Part shown: in pieces, positions 36,408 through 45,748 of the stretch
Layout: every line of letters starts with the position of its first letter
Numbering within the stretch: position 1 is the first letter of the stretch
Program-made: the position numbers and the translations under genes
Notes under the pieces: generated by a model
What the model saw: only the letters and a program-made list of their open reading frames with translations
What the model was told of the DNA's origin: nothing
The model's database searches: none
Source of the DNA: G963678445 sp963678445
GTDB taxonomy: Bacteria; Hydrogenedentota; Hydrogenedentia; Hydrogenedentales; G963678445
Assembly (NCBI GenBank): GCA_963678445.1
Contig: OY782877.1
Location: forward strand, 868,001-932,000
Direction of reading: 5' to 3'
Length of the DNA stretch: 64,000 nt

Positions 36408-36428
36408 CTCCATTTTTATAAAATGGAG
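36408..36428. other. Perfect hairpin upstream of the second prepilin-like gene
   Basis: CTCCATTTT-TAT-AAAATGGAG, a 9-bp stem in the gap 36271-36569. No gene is seen in this gap. The role of the hairpin is unknown. Confidence 0.5.
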
Positions 36429-36569
36429 TATACCGAATGCTGTTAACTAAGCTCAACTTTGTCTATTTTCGACTTAAAGGGGTTTTGTTTGAGGAACGGA
36501 AGCAGGCTTCTTTAATACGAATTAATTCGTTATAATTGCATGCCTATTAAATCAGGTTTATCGCTGTAT

Positions 36570-36598
36570 TTGCACAAAACGCGAAAAAGACGTATGAT
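36570..36598 (+). promoter_or_regulatory. Sigma-70 promoter of a leaderless small gene
   Basis: TTGCAC (36570-36575), 17 bp, TATGAT (36593-36598). The expected start of transcription, about 7 bp downstream, coincides with the A of the ATG at 36605. Confidence 0.6.
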
Positions 36599-36604
36599 TA
36601 ATCT

Positions 36605-36802
36605 ATGCGGAATGGGTTCTGTACATATCTTGGGGGCGTCTTTGCAGTATTGATAACGCATGCTGGGCAGGCAGGCGCTGTAGCACCGTTGCGTGATTTG
36701 GATAGATGTCATGGTTTGGAGGGGCTTGGGGGACTGCTTGTGGGGGCATTGTTGAGCATGGGGGTTGCCGTATATTTACGCATTCGCCTTTCTAAGCGCT
36801 AA
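36605..36802 (+). CDS. Small membrane protein, probably leaderless mRNA
   Basis: A 65-residue frame. An N-terminal hydrophobic stretch (LGGVFAVLITHAGQAGA) looks like a signal peptide. Residues about 40-58 (GGLLVGALLSMGVAVYL) form a second membrane helix followed by RIRLSKR. This signal/short loop/helix/basic-tail order resembles C-terminal sorting tails, but the protein is too short to be a normal cargo. No ribosome site is present. Instead a good promoter places the transcript start at the ATG. A repeat of family A begins at its stop codon. I do not recognise the family, and it may be a spurious frame. Confidence 0.45.
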   Translation: MRNGFCTYLGGVFAVLITHAGQAGAVAPLRDLDRCHGLEGLGGLLVGALLSMGVAVYLRIRLSKR

Positions 36803-36985
36803 GTGGTCCAGCAACCACAAGCGTTAGGTATGGTCCGTACCATCCCTGACCATAGCAAAAATTTCCCTTTTTATGACAACTCTTGAAATTTAAGTCTCTA
36901 AAGGGGGCCAGCGGTGGCCAGGGGCACACCCAGGAAATAAGCTCCTTGCTGTCCCTGGTCGAAGCAAAATTTCATCTTTTGTGCT
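36802..36985 (-). repeat. Dispersed repeat family A, tandem units 3 and 4
   Basis: Two units in tandem on the minus strand, roughly 36901-36985 and 36802-36900. The first has ACCAGGGACAGC, TTATTTCCTGGG and GGCCACCGCTGGCC. The second has GCTATGGTCAGGGATGG and ends in the palindrome GTGGT-TGCTGG-ACCAC. A short TTTAGAGACTTAAATTT joins them, matching the joint of the pair at 62480. Confidence 0.85.
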
Positions 36986-37050
36986 CTCCCTGGAAGGTCC
37001 GTCAGTAATGTCATCCTGTTTTGTTTGATAGTTTCGCCATCGTAAATAGC

Positions 37051-37086
37051 AAAGCGCCGCTGCTCGTTGAGGAGCAGTGGCGCTTT
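37051..37086 (-). terminator. Terminator of the pyrophosphatase gene
   Basis: A 15-bp stem with one mismatch: AAAGCGCC-GCTGCTC and GAGCAG-TGGCGCTTT around a six-base loop. It lies 20 bp behind the stop of hppA. The T run behind it on the minus strand is short and interrupted. Confidence 0.75.
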
Positions 37087-37106
37087 GTGTTTGGAAAGCG
37101 GATTTT

Positions 37107-39161
37107 TTAGTTGGCGAAAAGCGGGGCCAACACGAGGGAGATAACGCACATCAATTTGATCAGGATATTGATGGACGGTCCGACGGTGTCTTTGAGGGGA
37201 TCGCCGACGGTGTCGCCGACGACGGCCGCTTTGTGTGCTTCGGAGTTTTTACCGCCGAAGTGGCCTTCTTCGATGTATTTTTTGGCGTTGTCCATAGCGC
37301 CGCCACTGTTGGCGGTCTGGATGCCGAGCATTACGCCGGTCGCGATAGCGCCGACGAGCATGCCGGAGAGGCCTTCCGCGCCAAGGGCGAAGCCGATGAT
37401 GACGGGGAAGATGATGGCGAGGCCGCCAGGAACAAGCATGCCCATGATGGCGCCGTGGGTGGCGATTTTCACGCAGGTGGTGCTGTCGGGCTCAACGCCT
37501 TCTTTACCTTCGCGCAGTCCGGGGATCTCTTTGAACTGGCGACGCACTTCCTGGATCATGGTGTCGGCGCATTTACCGACAGCGCGGAAGAGCATGGAGG
37601 AGAAGAAGAAGGGCATCATGGCGCCGATGAGTACGCCGGCGAGGATGCCGGGGTCGCTGATGCTGACGTCGCTGACGTTGGCGGCGAGCATGAAGGCGCT
37701 GAGCAGACCAATCGCGGCGAAGGCGGCGGAACCGATGGCGAAGCCTTTACCGATAGCGGCGGTGGTGTTACCGACGGCGTCGAGGTTGTCGGTAATGGTG
37801 CGTACTTTGGGGTCCATACCGGCCATTTCGGCGATGCCGCCCGCGTTGTCGGCGATGGGACCGTAGGCGTCTACAGCCACAACCATGCCTGTGGTGGCTA
37901 GCATGCCGAGTGCGGCGATGGCAACGCCGTAAACACCGGCGAAGTGGTAGGCGCCGACTACGGCAATGGCGAGGACGAGCACGACGATGGTGCTTTGCAT
38001 ACCTACGGCGGTGCCGTCGGTCACGGCGATGGCGGGACCGGTCTGACAACGTTCGGCCAAGCGTTTCACGGGGCTGAATTTGCTGGAGGTGAAGTATTCG
38101 CTACCGAAACCGACGATGGAGCCGGAAACAATACCGATAACGCAGGCGATGGCAGGTCCCCATTTGCTATATTCGACTTCGTCCAGAATGAAGGAAGAGC
38201 CTGCTACTGCTGAGTAGATGAATACGCCGATGATGGCGAGTCCCGCGCTTACGTAGGTACCCATCATCAGTGCGCTTTGGGGGTTGTTCTTGGCAAATTT
38301 CTTGACGTAGAGCACGCCAATAATCGAGGCCACGATTCCGATGGCAGCGGTCCAGAAGGGGAAGCTCTTTACGTAGGCGGAAGCGCCGTCGCCGGCCTGG
38401 GCCATGATGATGGTGGCCACGGCGAGACTGGCGATGATGGATTCGACGTAGGATTCGAGCAGGTCGGCACCAAGGCCGGCTACGTCGCCGACGTTGTCGC
38501 CAACGTTGTCGGCAATCACGGCGGGGTTGCGCGGATCGTCTTCGGGGATACCGGCTTCTACTTTACCAACAAGGTCAGCGCCCATATCGGCGCCTTTGGT
38601 GAAAATACCACCGCCGGAACGGCCAAAGAGGGCCAGCAGGGACGCGCCCATGGCGTATCCGTTTACGATGACGGGGTCGCCGTTGAAGATGAAGTAGACG
38701 ATAACCAGGCCGATGAGCGCAATACCTACTACGCCCAGCCCCATGACCGCACCACCGGAAATGGCAATATCAAGCGCAGCGCGCACACCGCCGGTTTCGG
38801 CAGCTGCAGCCGTGCGTGCATTGGCGCGCGTGGCAATATACATGCCGAGCACACCGGCCGCAGCACTGGCGACTGCACCGGCGATAAAAGCAATCGCCGT
38901 TTTGTAGTTGAGGCCTAGTTCAGGCTTGGTCGCGCCGATAAAAACCAGAAACAGGGCAATCACCACCACAAAGCCCGATACCCAGAGGTACTCCTGTTTG
39001 AGAAAGGCGGCTGCGCCTTTTTGGACGGAGCGGGAAAGCTGCGCCATCTTATCTGTACCTTGCGGCTTGCTCAGCACGTACTGGGCCAGATAGACAACGA
39101 CAAACAGCGCTAATACGCCTGCCGCTCCTGATACCATTAGAAACCCTAAGTTAGCACCCAT
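37107..39161 (-). CDS. hppA: Membrane-bound ion-translocating pyrophosphatase
   Basis: A 684-residue integral membrane pyrophosphatase with about 16 helices. It couples hydrolysis of pyrophosphate to export of H+ or Na+. The catalytic loop GGIFTKGADMGADLVGKVEA and the acidic NVGDNVGDVAGLGADL motif are intact. GNTTAAIGKGFAIGSAA has alanine at the position where potassium-independent enzymes have lysine, so a K+-dependent type is expected. These often pump Na+. The ATG at 39161 follows AAGGAG by 11 nt; an upstream GTG is less likely. Single gene with its own terminator. Confidence 0.95.
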   Translation of the reverse strand: MGANLGFLMVSGAAGVLALFVVVYLAQYVLSKPQGTDKMAQLSRSVQKGAAAFLKQEYLWVSGFVVVIALFLVFIGATKPELGLNYKTAIAFIAGAVASAAAGVLGMYIATRANARTAAAAETGGVRAALDIAISGGAVMGLGVVGIALIGLVIVYFIFNGDPVIVNGYAMGASLLALFGRSGGGIFTKGADMGADLVGKVEAGIPEDDPRNPAVIADNVGDNVGDVAGLGADLLESYVESIIASLAVATIIMAQAGDGASAYVKSFPFWTAAIGIVASIIGVLYVKKFAKNNPQSALMMGTYVSAGLAIIGVFIYSAVAGSSFILDEVEYSKWGPAIACVIGIVSGSIVGFGSEYFTSSKFSPVKRLAERCQTGPAIAVTDGTAVGMQSTIVVLVLAIAVVGAYHFAGVYGVAIAALGMLATTGMVVAVDAYGPIADNAGGIAEMAGMDPKVRTITDNLDAVGNTTAAIGKGFAIGSAAFAAIGLLSAFMLAANVSDVSISDPGILAGVLIGAMMPFFFSSMLFRAVGKCADTMIQEVRRQFKEIPGLREGKEGVEPDSTTCVKIATHGAIMGMLVPGGLAIIFPVIIGFALGAEGLSGMLVGAIATGVMLGIQTANSGGAMDNAKKYIEEGHFGGKNSEAHKAAVVGDTVGDPLKDTVGPSINILIKLMCVISLVLAPLFAN

Positions 39162-39435
39162 TTTTTCTACGACTCCTTTTTTTTGTTTCACCCTACCGCA
39201 ATCAATATACGATAACTCTTAATGCCTTGCGGCTGAAAAGCGACCCTCAAAGTGTATGCTTACCGTTGCCATAAATTTTATCTATTGGCTGCGGTTGCTC
39301 GACCGCTTGCATATGGCACACACTAGCCATTTAATACCTTAAACCTGAAAACTGCAATAAGAAAACGCGAACAAGAAGTAGCTTCGAGCAGCAACGTGAA
39401 GAACCCTGCCTTCTGGCTGTAGCCTCTGGAGCATC
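39162..39435. other. Intergenic region, nothing recognised
   Basis: The gap between hppA and rnc holds no convincing reading frame, repeat or hairpin that I can support. A TATATT on the minus strand near the hppA start may be a -10 element without a clear -35. Confidence 0.4.
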
Positions 39436-40152
39436 TTAGTTGATGTCTTGCCCTTCGTGGTGAAGGGCCTCGCGTGCCGCATGCTGTTCTGCCTCCTTTT
39501 TTGTGGAACCCCTTCCACACCCCAAGGGTTTGTCCTGAATCAGCACTTGTACTTCAAACTCTTTTTTGTGGTCGGGGCCTTCCGAGCGCACCAGCTCGAA
39601 ACGGGGCAAGCCCAACCGTTTACCTTGACAGTAATTTTGTAACCGGGATTTGTAGTCCCACACTTGCCCGCTTTTAAGCGAGCGTTCAAACTCGTCGGAG
39701 AAAACACGAACAACGAAGGCACGCGCCACCTCCCAGCCGCTATCGAGATATAATGCCCCGATTAACGATTCCAGGCAGTCGGAAACCAAGGCGGTTCGCT
39801 GTCGGCCGCCGGACATCTCTTCACCTTTACCAAGTTGGATAGCCGGTGCGATATCCAGTTCGCGCGCCACGCGCGCTACTGCGCGACGGTTGACCAGGCC
39901 CGCACGCAAACGACTGTATTCTCCCGGGCTACGGTCGGGCAATACTTCGTATAAATAGTGCGCCACTGCCAGACCGAGTACGGCATCGCCCAGAAACTCC
40001 AGCGATTCGTAGTCGTGCATGGGACCGGCTACTTCTGCCGCCATGGAGGCATGTGTCAACGCACGATCAAATAGCAGTATATCATGTATTTCAAAGCCTA
40101 AGCGCGCCGCCATGGCGCACAGTTCTGCTTTTCGTGCTGATTTTTTATGCAT
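39436..40152 (-). CDS. rnc: Ribonuclease III
   Basis: A 238-residue RNase III. The catalytic domain has the signature ESLEFLGDAVLGL. The C-terminal double-stranded RNA-binding domain is recognisable from DYKSRLQNYCQGKRLGLP to GRGSTKKEAEQHAAREAL. It cuts structured RNA, including rRNA precursors. It overlaps the fabF stop by 8 bp and ends the conserved acpP-fabF-rnc order. Confidence 0.96.
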   Translation of the reverse strand: MHKKSARKAELCAMAARLGFEIHDILLFDRALTHASMAAEVAGPMHDYESLEFLGDAVLGLAVAHYLYEVLPDRSPGEYSRLRAGLVNRRAVARVARELDIAPAIQLGKGEEMSGGRQRTALVSDCLESLIGALYLDSGWEVARAFVVRVFSDEFERSLKSGQVWDYKSRLQNYCQGKRLGLPRFELVRSEGPDHKKEFEVQVLIQDKPLGCGRGSTKKEAEQHAAREALHHEGQDIN

Positions 40153-41374
40153 AGCGTTTAAAGATTAGCGATGCATTGTGCCCACCGAATCCTAGCGAGT
40201 TTGAAAGTGCAAATTCAACCTTCTGCTGTCGTGCATCGCCAACGACAATGTTGATATTGCATTCTGGATCGGGATTCTCATAGTTAATGTTAGGGTGTAT
40301 ACAGTCTGTTCTAAGCGTCTGGATACAGGCCACGGCCTCTACGGCGCCGGCTGCTCCCAGACAATGCCCAATCATGGACTTTGTCGAACTGACGGGCGGC
40401 GTCTGTGCGCCGAAAACCTGTTTGAGCGCTAAACTTTCACTCACATCATTTAATTTAGTACTGGTTCCATGCGCATTGCAATAGTCTATTTTTTCCGGTG
40501 CAATCTTTGCGTCGGCCAGGGCGGTGCGCATGGCGGTGGCTGGACCGGAACCGTCGGGGCGGGGCGCTACGACGTGGTAAGCGTCGCAACTTTCGCCCAC
40601 ACCGGCTACTTGGGCCAGAATTTCCGCGCCGCGTGCTTTTGCATGTGCTTCTGATTCCAGAATCAACACGCCAGCCCCCTCCCCCATCACAAAGCCGTCG
40701 CGGTCGGCGTCGAAAGGACGGCTGGCCGCGGTCGGCGTATCGTTGCGTTTGGTGGAAAGGGCGCGCAGGGAGCAAAAACCGGCCAGGCCAAAGGGGATCA
40801 CGCCGGATTCGGAACCTCCGACGACCATCACGTCGGCACGGCCCAGGCGCAGGCTCTCTACGCCCGAGATGATGCTTTGGCTGCCTGCCGCACAGGCCGT
40901 CACTATGTTCTTGTTTACGCCTTGTAACCCATGACGGATGGCTACCTGTCCTGCCGCCATATTGGTGAGGCCACGGGGCAGGAAAAGGGGTGATACGCGA
41001 CGCGCCCCGCGCTCTTTCATCGTAATCGAGTTTTCGTAAATATCTTCAATTCCGCCGATACCCGTTCCCAGCGCCACGCCGCAGCGATAGGGGTCTTCGT
41101 GTTCAATGTCCAGCCCGGACTGCGCCCAGGCCTGGTCGGCGGCTTCCAGTGCGAAAAGGATAAAACGACTTAAACGACGTACTTCTTTGGGCTCCATCCC
41201 CGTCGGCGTCACATCGGGTGCAATACCCGCAATCTTTGCCGGGATACCTTCCGTATCGAAATCAACGGCGCGCACTCCTGACTGTCCTGCACAAAGCGCC
41301 CGCCAATATGTATCGACATCATTACCCACGGGCGTAACCACGCCCGTTCCCGTAATTACGACTTTGGTATCCAT
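40145..41374 (-). CDS. fabF: Beta-ketoacyl-ACP synthase II
   Basis: A 409-residue condensing enzyme of fatty-acid synthesis that elongates acyl-ACP with malonyl-ACP. The Cys-His-His triad is visible in VTACAAGSQSI, CNAHGTSTKLND and KSMIGHCLGAAGAVE. The glycine-rich end SNSLGFGGHNASLIF is also typical. Length matches the family. It sits between acpP (141 bp upstream) and rnc (overlapping), as in many bacteria. Confidence 0.96.
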   Translation of the reverse strand: MDTKVVITGTGVVTPVGNDVDTYWRALCAGQSGVRAVDFDTEGIPAKIAGIAPDVTPTGMEPKEVRRLSRFILFALEAADQAWAQSGLDIEHEDPYRCGVALGTGIGGIEDIYENSITMKERGARRVSPLFLPRGLTNMAAGQVAIRHGLQGVNKNIVTACAAGSQSIISGVESLRLGRADVMVVGGSESGVIPFGLAGFCSLRALSTKRNDTPTAASRPFDADRDGFVMGEGAGVLILESEAHAKARGAEILAQVAGVGESCDAYHVVAPRPDGSGPATAMRTALADAKIAPEKIDYCNAHGTSTKLNDVSESLALKQVFGAQTPPVSSTKSMIGHCLGAAGAVEAVACIQTLRTDCIHPNINYENPDPECNINIVVGDARQQKVEFALSNSLGFGGHNASLIFKRYA

Positions 41375-41514
41375 ACAGTGCCCTTATTAATCCAATGCCC
41401 TTATTAATCAGAACCCAGCCCGTGGTGTATTCCCGTCGGACTGGGCGCTAAAAATGGTCAATAGATAATCTATATATCAAAGCGCTTGCCAGCGTGCAAG
41501 CGCGAAATGGCTCC

Positions 41515-41754
41515 TCAAACCTTCGATTGGATGTATTTGATCACATCTCCAACCGTTTCAATGTCATTGGCGTCATCATCGACCTCGACGCTGAATTCTT
41601 CTTCCAGCGCCATCATCAGCTCTACCTGATCCAGCGAGTCTGCTCCCAAATCATCGATGAAACGCGCATCCTCCACCACTTCGTCTAGTTGACGATCCAG
41701 GCGGTCGGCGACAATCTTTTTAATTGTTTCGGCTATGTTTGCATCTGCACTCAT
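41515..41754 (-). CDS. acpP: Acyl carrier protein
   Basis: A 79-residue acyl carrier protein. S40 in the DSL motif (GADSLDQVELMMALEEEF) receives the phosphopantetheine arm that carries growing fatty acids. The ATG at 41754 is chosen because an AAAGGAGGTG ribosome site precedes it. The in-frame GTG at 41763 overlaps that site. Confidence 0.97.
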   Translation of the reverse strand: MSADANIAETIKKIVADRLDRQLDEVVEDARFIDDLGADSLDQVELMMALEEEFSVEVDDDANDIETVGDVIKYIQSKV

Positions 41755-41819
41755 ACATTTCACCTCCTTTGCTTAAAAATCGACTCCGCATAGCAAGATA
41801 TACGGCGTCCGAAGTTGCC

Positions 41820-41849
41820 AGTATATACCCATATGCTCATTTACTTCAA
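41820..41849 (-). promoter_or_regulatory. Candidate promoter of acpP-fabF-rnc
   Basis: On the minus strand TTGAAG (41844-41849), 18 bp, TATACT (41820-41825), 66 bp before the acpP start. Confidence 0.5.
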
Positions 41850-41938
41850 ACAGTAAAATCCCAAGCATCTTACATAAGACGGATTCTGCGCAAAGCGATT
41901 TTAGTAATATCAACCTAAGTGTACAGCGCTATTCTCAG

Positions 41939-44900
41939 CTATGTATTTTTCTGACTGCCTTCCGGGGGTAAAGGATTCAGGAGGGCGGGAGTGTCGCAGG
42001 AGCGGATGTGTATGTCGCGTTGAGGGAAGGCAATTTCGATGTCGGCCTCGCGGAAGGCCTGGTCGATGGCCATGTGCAGATCGTGTTTGAGTCGAACGAA
42101 GACGTTGATACTTGGACAGAAAACGCGCAATTCGAAATCGAGGGTGCTGTCGCCAAAGGCGGTGAAAAGGACTTGGGGTTCGGGGTCGGCGAGAATGTCA
42201 GGGTGTTGTCTGGCAATTTTGTGGAGAATTTCGTATGCACGTTTTGTGTCAGAACCGTAGGCGATTCCGACGGGGATGATGAGGCGCAGAATTTGATCGG
42301 ATAGTGTCCAGTTGATGAGCTGGCCGGTGACGAATTCTTTGTTGGGTACGATGAGCTCTTTGCGGTCCCAGTCGATGATGCGGGTGGCGCGGATGCGGAT
42401 GCGGGATACGCAGCCGTCTATGCCGCCAATGGTGATGGTGTCGCCTACGCGGATGGGACGTTCGAAGAGAATGATGAGGCCGGACATGAAGTTGGCGAAG
42501 ATTTCTTGTAGTCCGAAACCCAGCCCAACGCCCAACGCGGCTACGAGCCATTGTACTTTGCTCCAGCCGATCCCGAGGGTGGCGAAGGTGAACAGGACGC
42601 CAATCACCAGTACGCAGTAACCGGCGATGGTGGTGATGGCGTAGCGTTCTCCGGCACCCAGGGACAGGTGTTGTAATAGAGCAATCTCGAGAAAGTCGGG
42701 AAGCCCTCGAAAGAGAACCCAGGTGATGCCTATGGCGAGCAGGGCGATACCCAGGTGGCGCAGGGTGATCCAGACGACGCGTTCTTCGGTGCTTGCAACG
42801 GCATTTCCGTCTTCGTCGAGGATAGTTTCGGAAATGCTCTGGGTGGTTTGCCACAGATGTACTTCGTCAAGCACTTCCAGGGCGGGTAATACGTCGGCCC
42901 AGACCAGTAGAATTCCGCCTATAAGCACAAGGGTGGTCAGCCAACGCAACAGGCTTTGGGTGCGCGCGTCTACTTTGGCGAGATCGAGGTGCTCTGTTTC
43001 GCTGGGAATCTCTGCTTTCGCTTCTCCTTCGCTGCTTTGCTGTTTTAGGGCCTCGCGCCGTTTTCTTGCCTGTTCCATGGCCAGACGGCGACGGGCGATG
43101 AGTAGTGCGCGCGAAATAAGGCTGTGCAGGACAAGGATGATGAATGCGAAGAGGATGACGCCGTGAACGCGCCATAGCAGGCGTATGGCGGTGTAGTAGT
43201 AGCCGCTGACGGCGAGGCTGATCAGGATAAGGACGATGGACAGGTGTAGAAGGTAGCTGAGATAGCTGAAGACGGGTTTTCGTCCTAATTTTTGGAGCAG
43301 TATGAGTGAAATTGGACCTCTGCCAGGACGTAGCAGGCAATGGCCGAGTACGCCGATGAGCAGTAGGGCGACAATGAAGGCGAAACGGCCCAGCGAGTCG
43401 TTGTAGAGCGGGTCCTGGCTCCACTCGAGTACGGAAAAGAGGAAAACGGACAGGAGAATCCATGGACTTAGCAGCGTCAATGGTTTTCGAATAGCACCTA
43501 GTATGGCGGGGGACCAGCCGTAGTGGGATTCGCCCAGTCCTTTGCTACGGATAACCTGGCGCACTAGTTGGAGGGTGATTGTGAACAGGGCTACATGGCT
43601 CAACCCCGCGCTGAAGCCTTGCCTGAAGGGGGTAACGGAGGTGAAGTAGTTTATGCGGAGCAGAATGACAGCAAGGATGAGGGGAAAAAGCGAGGCGTTG
43701 AGCAGGGTGGCAAAGCAGACCTGTAGTGTTGGAAAGAAAACAACACAGGAGGATTTTTCCGCCAGTGCCGCACTATGTGTAATGCGTAACTTCAGTTTTT
43801 GGCGCAAAAATAATATGAGCACAAAGAGGGCCAATATGGCGCAGTAAAAGATAAGGCTGCCCGTAATACCATCGGTGGCGAACGTAGTCATCCAATTGTC
43901 GATGTTAAAGAACCAACGTATCGCGGGCCAAAGAGCGACAAGGTCCGTATGGCTCAAAAAATCAGCGCTCCGAATCCACAGGATATGCTTTTCGATATGC
44001 GCGGAGAAGTTGGCGATCGCATTCGCAAGCTCTTGTTCATTCAACTGGAGTTGCACTAAAAGATCGATATAGCTGTCACAATCTGCGATCAAGGCGTCTA
44101 AGGAGGAGCGTTTGGCCGTATACAAATCGTTTAGTATTCGTTCCAACTCCTGACGCTCTTTTTCGTTCAGTGTTTCGGGCAGTCCTTCGAGTTGGGTTTG
44201 AATAAGTCCCTTGATATCGGCCAACTCCTGTCGGCGTTTTTGATACGCAAGTTGGGCATATTCGATACGCTCAATGGTTTCCCATCGCTCGCGCATGCTA
44301 TCGGCGTCGACCTGACGTTTGCGCAGCTTCTGTCGCTGTTCACGCAGGAGTATGCCGACCGTGCCTTTCAGGTGTTGTTTGTCCACCATATTCTGGACCA
44401 GCTCGTAATCCGTCTTCACCTGGGTCAGCTCTGCGCGAAGTTTTTCTAATGCACGCGTATCCGCTTCGATATTATGTAGTAGTCCTTTTTCTCCTGTACG
44501 CGCCTCGGCCAGCTCATTATTCTCCTCGGCCAGTTGCTGGGTGATCTCACGCACGATGGGACTTGCTTCTTCTACACGTTCCGAGGCCGCCTCAGCCTGC
44601 TCCGCGGCTTCCTGCGCTTCCTGCTCGCGGACTGTTGACATCCGTTCGCGCAACATAGCCACACGCGCTTCCTGCTCCGAAAGCAACCGCACGGCTTCGT
44701 CCTGACGGCGGGTGAGTAGCTGACTCCGCGCTTCATAGCTGCGCAACTCTTTTTCGCAGGCCTCTTTTTCCGCCTCATTGGCCTGTATGCGTGCACGGAA
44801 GAGAATGTGTCTGGCCTCTTGAAGCTCTGGGGCCTGCGCAGGATCGCTCGGCATAGCGAGTTGGGCCTGCGCCTCCTCCACCCGTTTCGCCGCTTCCGCA

Positions 44901-45421
44901 ATCAGCGAAGGGATTTGCTTGCGCCGTTCCGCCCGTCGAATCGGTTCGCGGCTAAGTTCATCCTTCTCCTTTTGCGCCGCTGCCAGATCGGCTTCCGCCT
45001 GAACCAGCATCTGGTTAAGGTCTGCGGCGCTTATTCCCTCTGGCGGAGCAGCGGGTTCTGCAACAGGTTTGGCAAGTTTATCCTCAATTGCCTGCAGACG
45101 TTCCGGGGCCTGAACTCGCTCCTGTTCAAATTGCAGGGCTTTTTGACGCCGTTCCTGTTCAAACCGCAACTGTTCCAGGGTAGCGGTATAACTTTCCTGA
45201 AGCTTGCTCTTCAGCGTTTTTTCGAGTGTGGCATTCTCCTGGAGCTGCGTCAGTTTTTCCTGGACCTCCTCCAGGCTTACAGGCCCCACCGTTTCTTGCT
45301 TAGTCGGCACCTCCTGTGCGCATGGAACCCCCAGGCAAATGAGGAAAACGGCAATGAATACCATAGAAAAGAATAGTGAAGAAAAGCCGGTAGCAAAAAC
45401 ACGTTGCGATGGGTATAACAT
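41939..45421 (-). CDS. Large mechanosensitive channel of the MscS family (MscK-like)
   Basis: A 1160-residue protein. A signal peptide (residues 1-35) is followed by about 430 residues of coiled coil rich in E, Q, R and A in the periplasm, then about ten membrane helices. The C-terminal MscS core has the pore helix and beta domain (GLGFGLQEIFANFMSGLIIL, FERPIRVGDTITIGG, IVPNKEFVTGQLINWTLSD). It relieves osmotic downshock. The size and order match MscK/KefA proteins. Single gene, divergent from corA. Confidence 0.93.
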   Translation of the reverse strand: MLYPSQRVFATGFSSLFFSMVFIAVFLICLGVPCAQEVPTKQETVGPVSLEEVQEKLTQLQENATLEKTLKSKLQESYTATLEQLRFEQERRQKALQFEQERVQAPERLQAIEDKLAKPVAEPAAPPEGISAADLNQMLVQAEADLAAAQKEKDELSREPIRRAERRKQIPSLIAEAAKRVEEAQAQLAMPSDPAQAPELQEARHILFRARIQANEAEKEACEKELRSYEARSQLLTRRQDEAVRLLSEQEARVAMLRERMSTVREQEAQEAAEQAEAASERVEEASPIVREITQQLAEENNELAEARTGEKGLLHNIEADTRALEKLRAELTQVKTDYELVQNMVDKQHLKGTVGILLREQRQKLRKRQVDADSMRERWETIERIEYAQLAYQKRRQELADIKGLIQTQLEGLPETLNEKERQELERILNDLYTAKRSSLDALIADCDSYIDLLVQLQLNEQELANAIANFSAHIEKHILWIRSADFLSHTDLVALWPAIRWFFNIDNWMTTFATDGITGSLIFYCAILALFVLILFLRQKLKLRITHSAALAEKSSCVVFFPTLQVCFATLLNASLFPLILAVILLRINYFTSVTPFRQGFSAGLSHVALFTITLQLVRQVIRSKGLGESHYGWSPAILGAIRKPLTLLSPWILLSVFLFSVLEWSQDPLYNDSLGRFAFIVALLLIGVLGHCLLRPGRGPISLILLQKLGRKPVFSYLSYLLHLSIVLILISLAVSGYYYTAIRLLWRVHGVILFAFIILVLHSLISRALLIARRRLAMEQARKRREALKQQSSEGEAKAEIPSETEHLDLAKVDARTQSLLRWLTTLVLIGGILLVWADVLPALEVLDEVHLWQTTQSISETILDEDGNAVASTEERVVWITLRHLGIALLAIGITWVLFRGLPDFLEIALLQHLSLGAGERYAITTIAGYCVLVIGVLFTFATLGIGWSKVQWLVAALGVGLGFGLQEIFANFMSGLIILFERPIRVGDTITIGGIDGCVSRIRIRATRIIDWDRKELIVPNKEFVTGQLINWTLSDQILRLIIPVGIAYGSDTKRAYEILHKIARQHPDILADPEPQVLFTAFGDSTLDFELRVFCPSINVFVRLKHDLHMAIDQAFREADIEIAFPQRDIHIRSCDTPALLNPLPPEGSQKNT

Positions 45422-45450
45422 GTGTATTAAATATCCTCGTAGCGTATAAA

Positions 45451-45543
45451 ATCTGAAAAGCCGTCATTAAAAACAAAAAATCTGTGTCGATCAGGGACGG
45501 CAAAGACCCTATTTCCTGGGTGTGGCCCTGGCCACGAAGCCCC
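45451..45543 (+). repeat. Dispersed repeat family A, unit 5
   Basis: Contains AGCCGTCATTAAAAAC, GATCAGGGACGG, CTATTTCCTGGGTG and the perfect terminal palindrome GTGGCC-CT-GGCCAC. It lies between the divergent mscK-like and corA genes. The rest of 45544-45748 holds no recognised magnesium riboswitch or clear promoter. Confidence 0.85.
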
Positions 45544-45748
45544 TTTTTGTATCTTTTTTTGTATGATACCGAAAGAGCGTGAAAGTTCATAGGTTTTTAA
45601 TGAACATCCGCTCTGACAAACAACGAGCAACGCAGTAGTACGATGGCTTAGTATGATTCCCCCCTTATGGGTTGGGATAGCAGAATTTTGCTTTTTGTGA
45701 TAGATTCTGAGGTGCTCGTGATAACGGAATGGAGGCAAAGGGGTATTC

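Noticed and set aside
37077..37901. A glycine/aspartate-rich 274-codon plus-strand frame
   Set aside because: It is antisense to the pyrophosphatase gene; the low-complexity composition mirrors the alanine- and glycine-rich membrane protein.
45544..45748. Possible magnesium riboswitch before corA
   Set aside because: No conserved M-box helices could be recognised, and the nearby hairpin belongs to the dispersed repeat.
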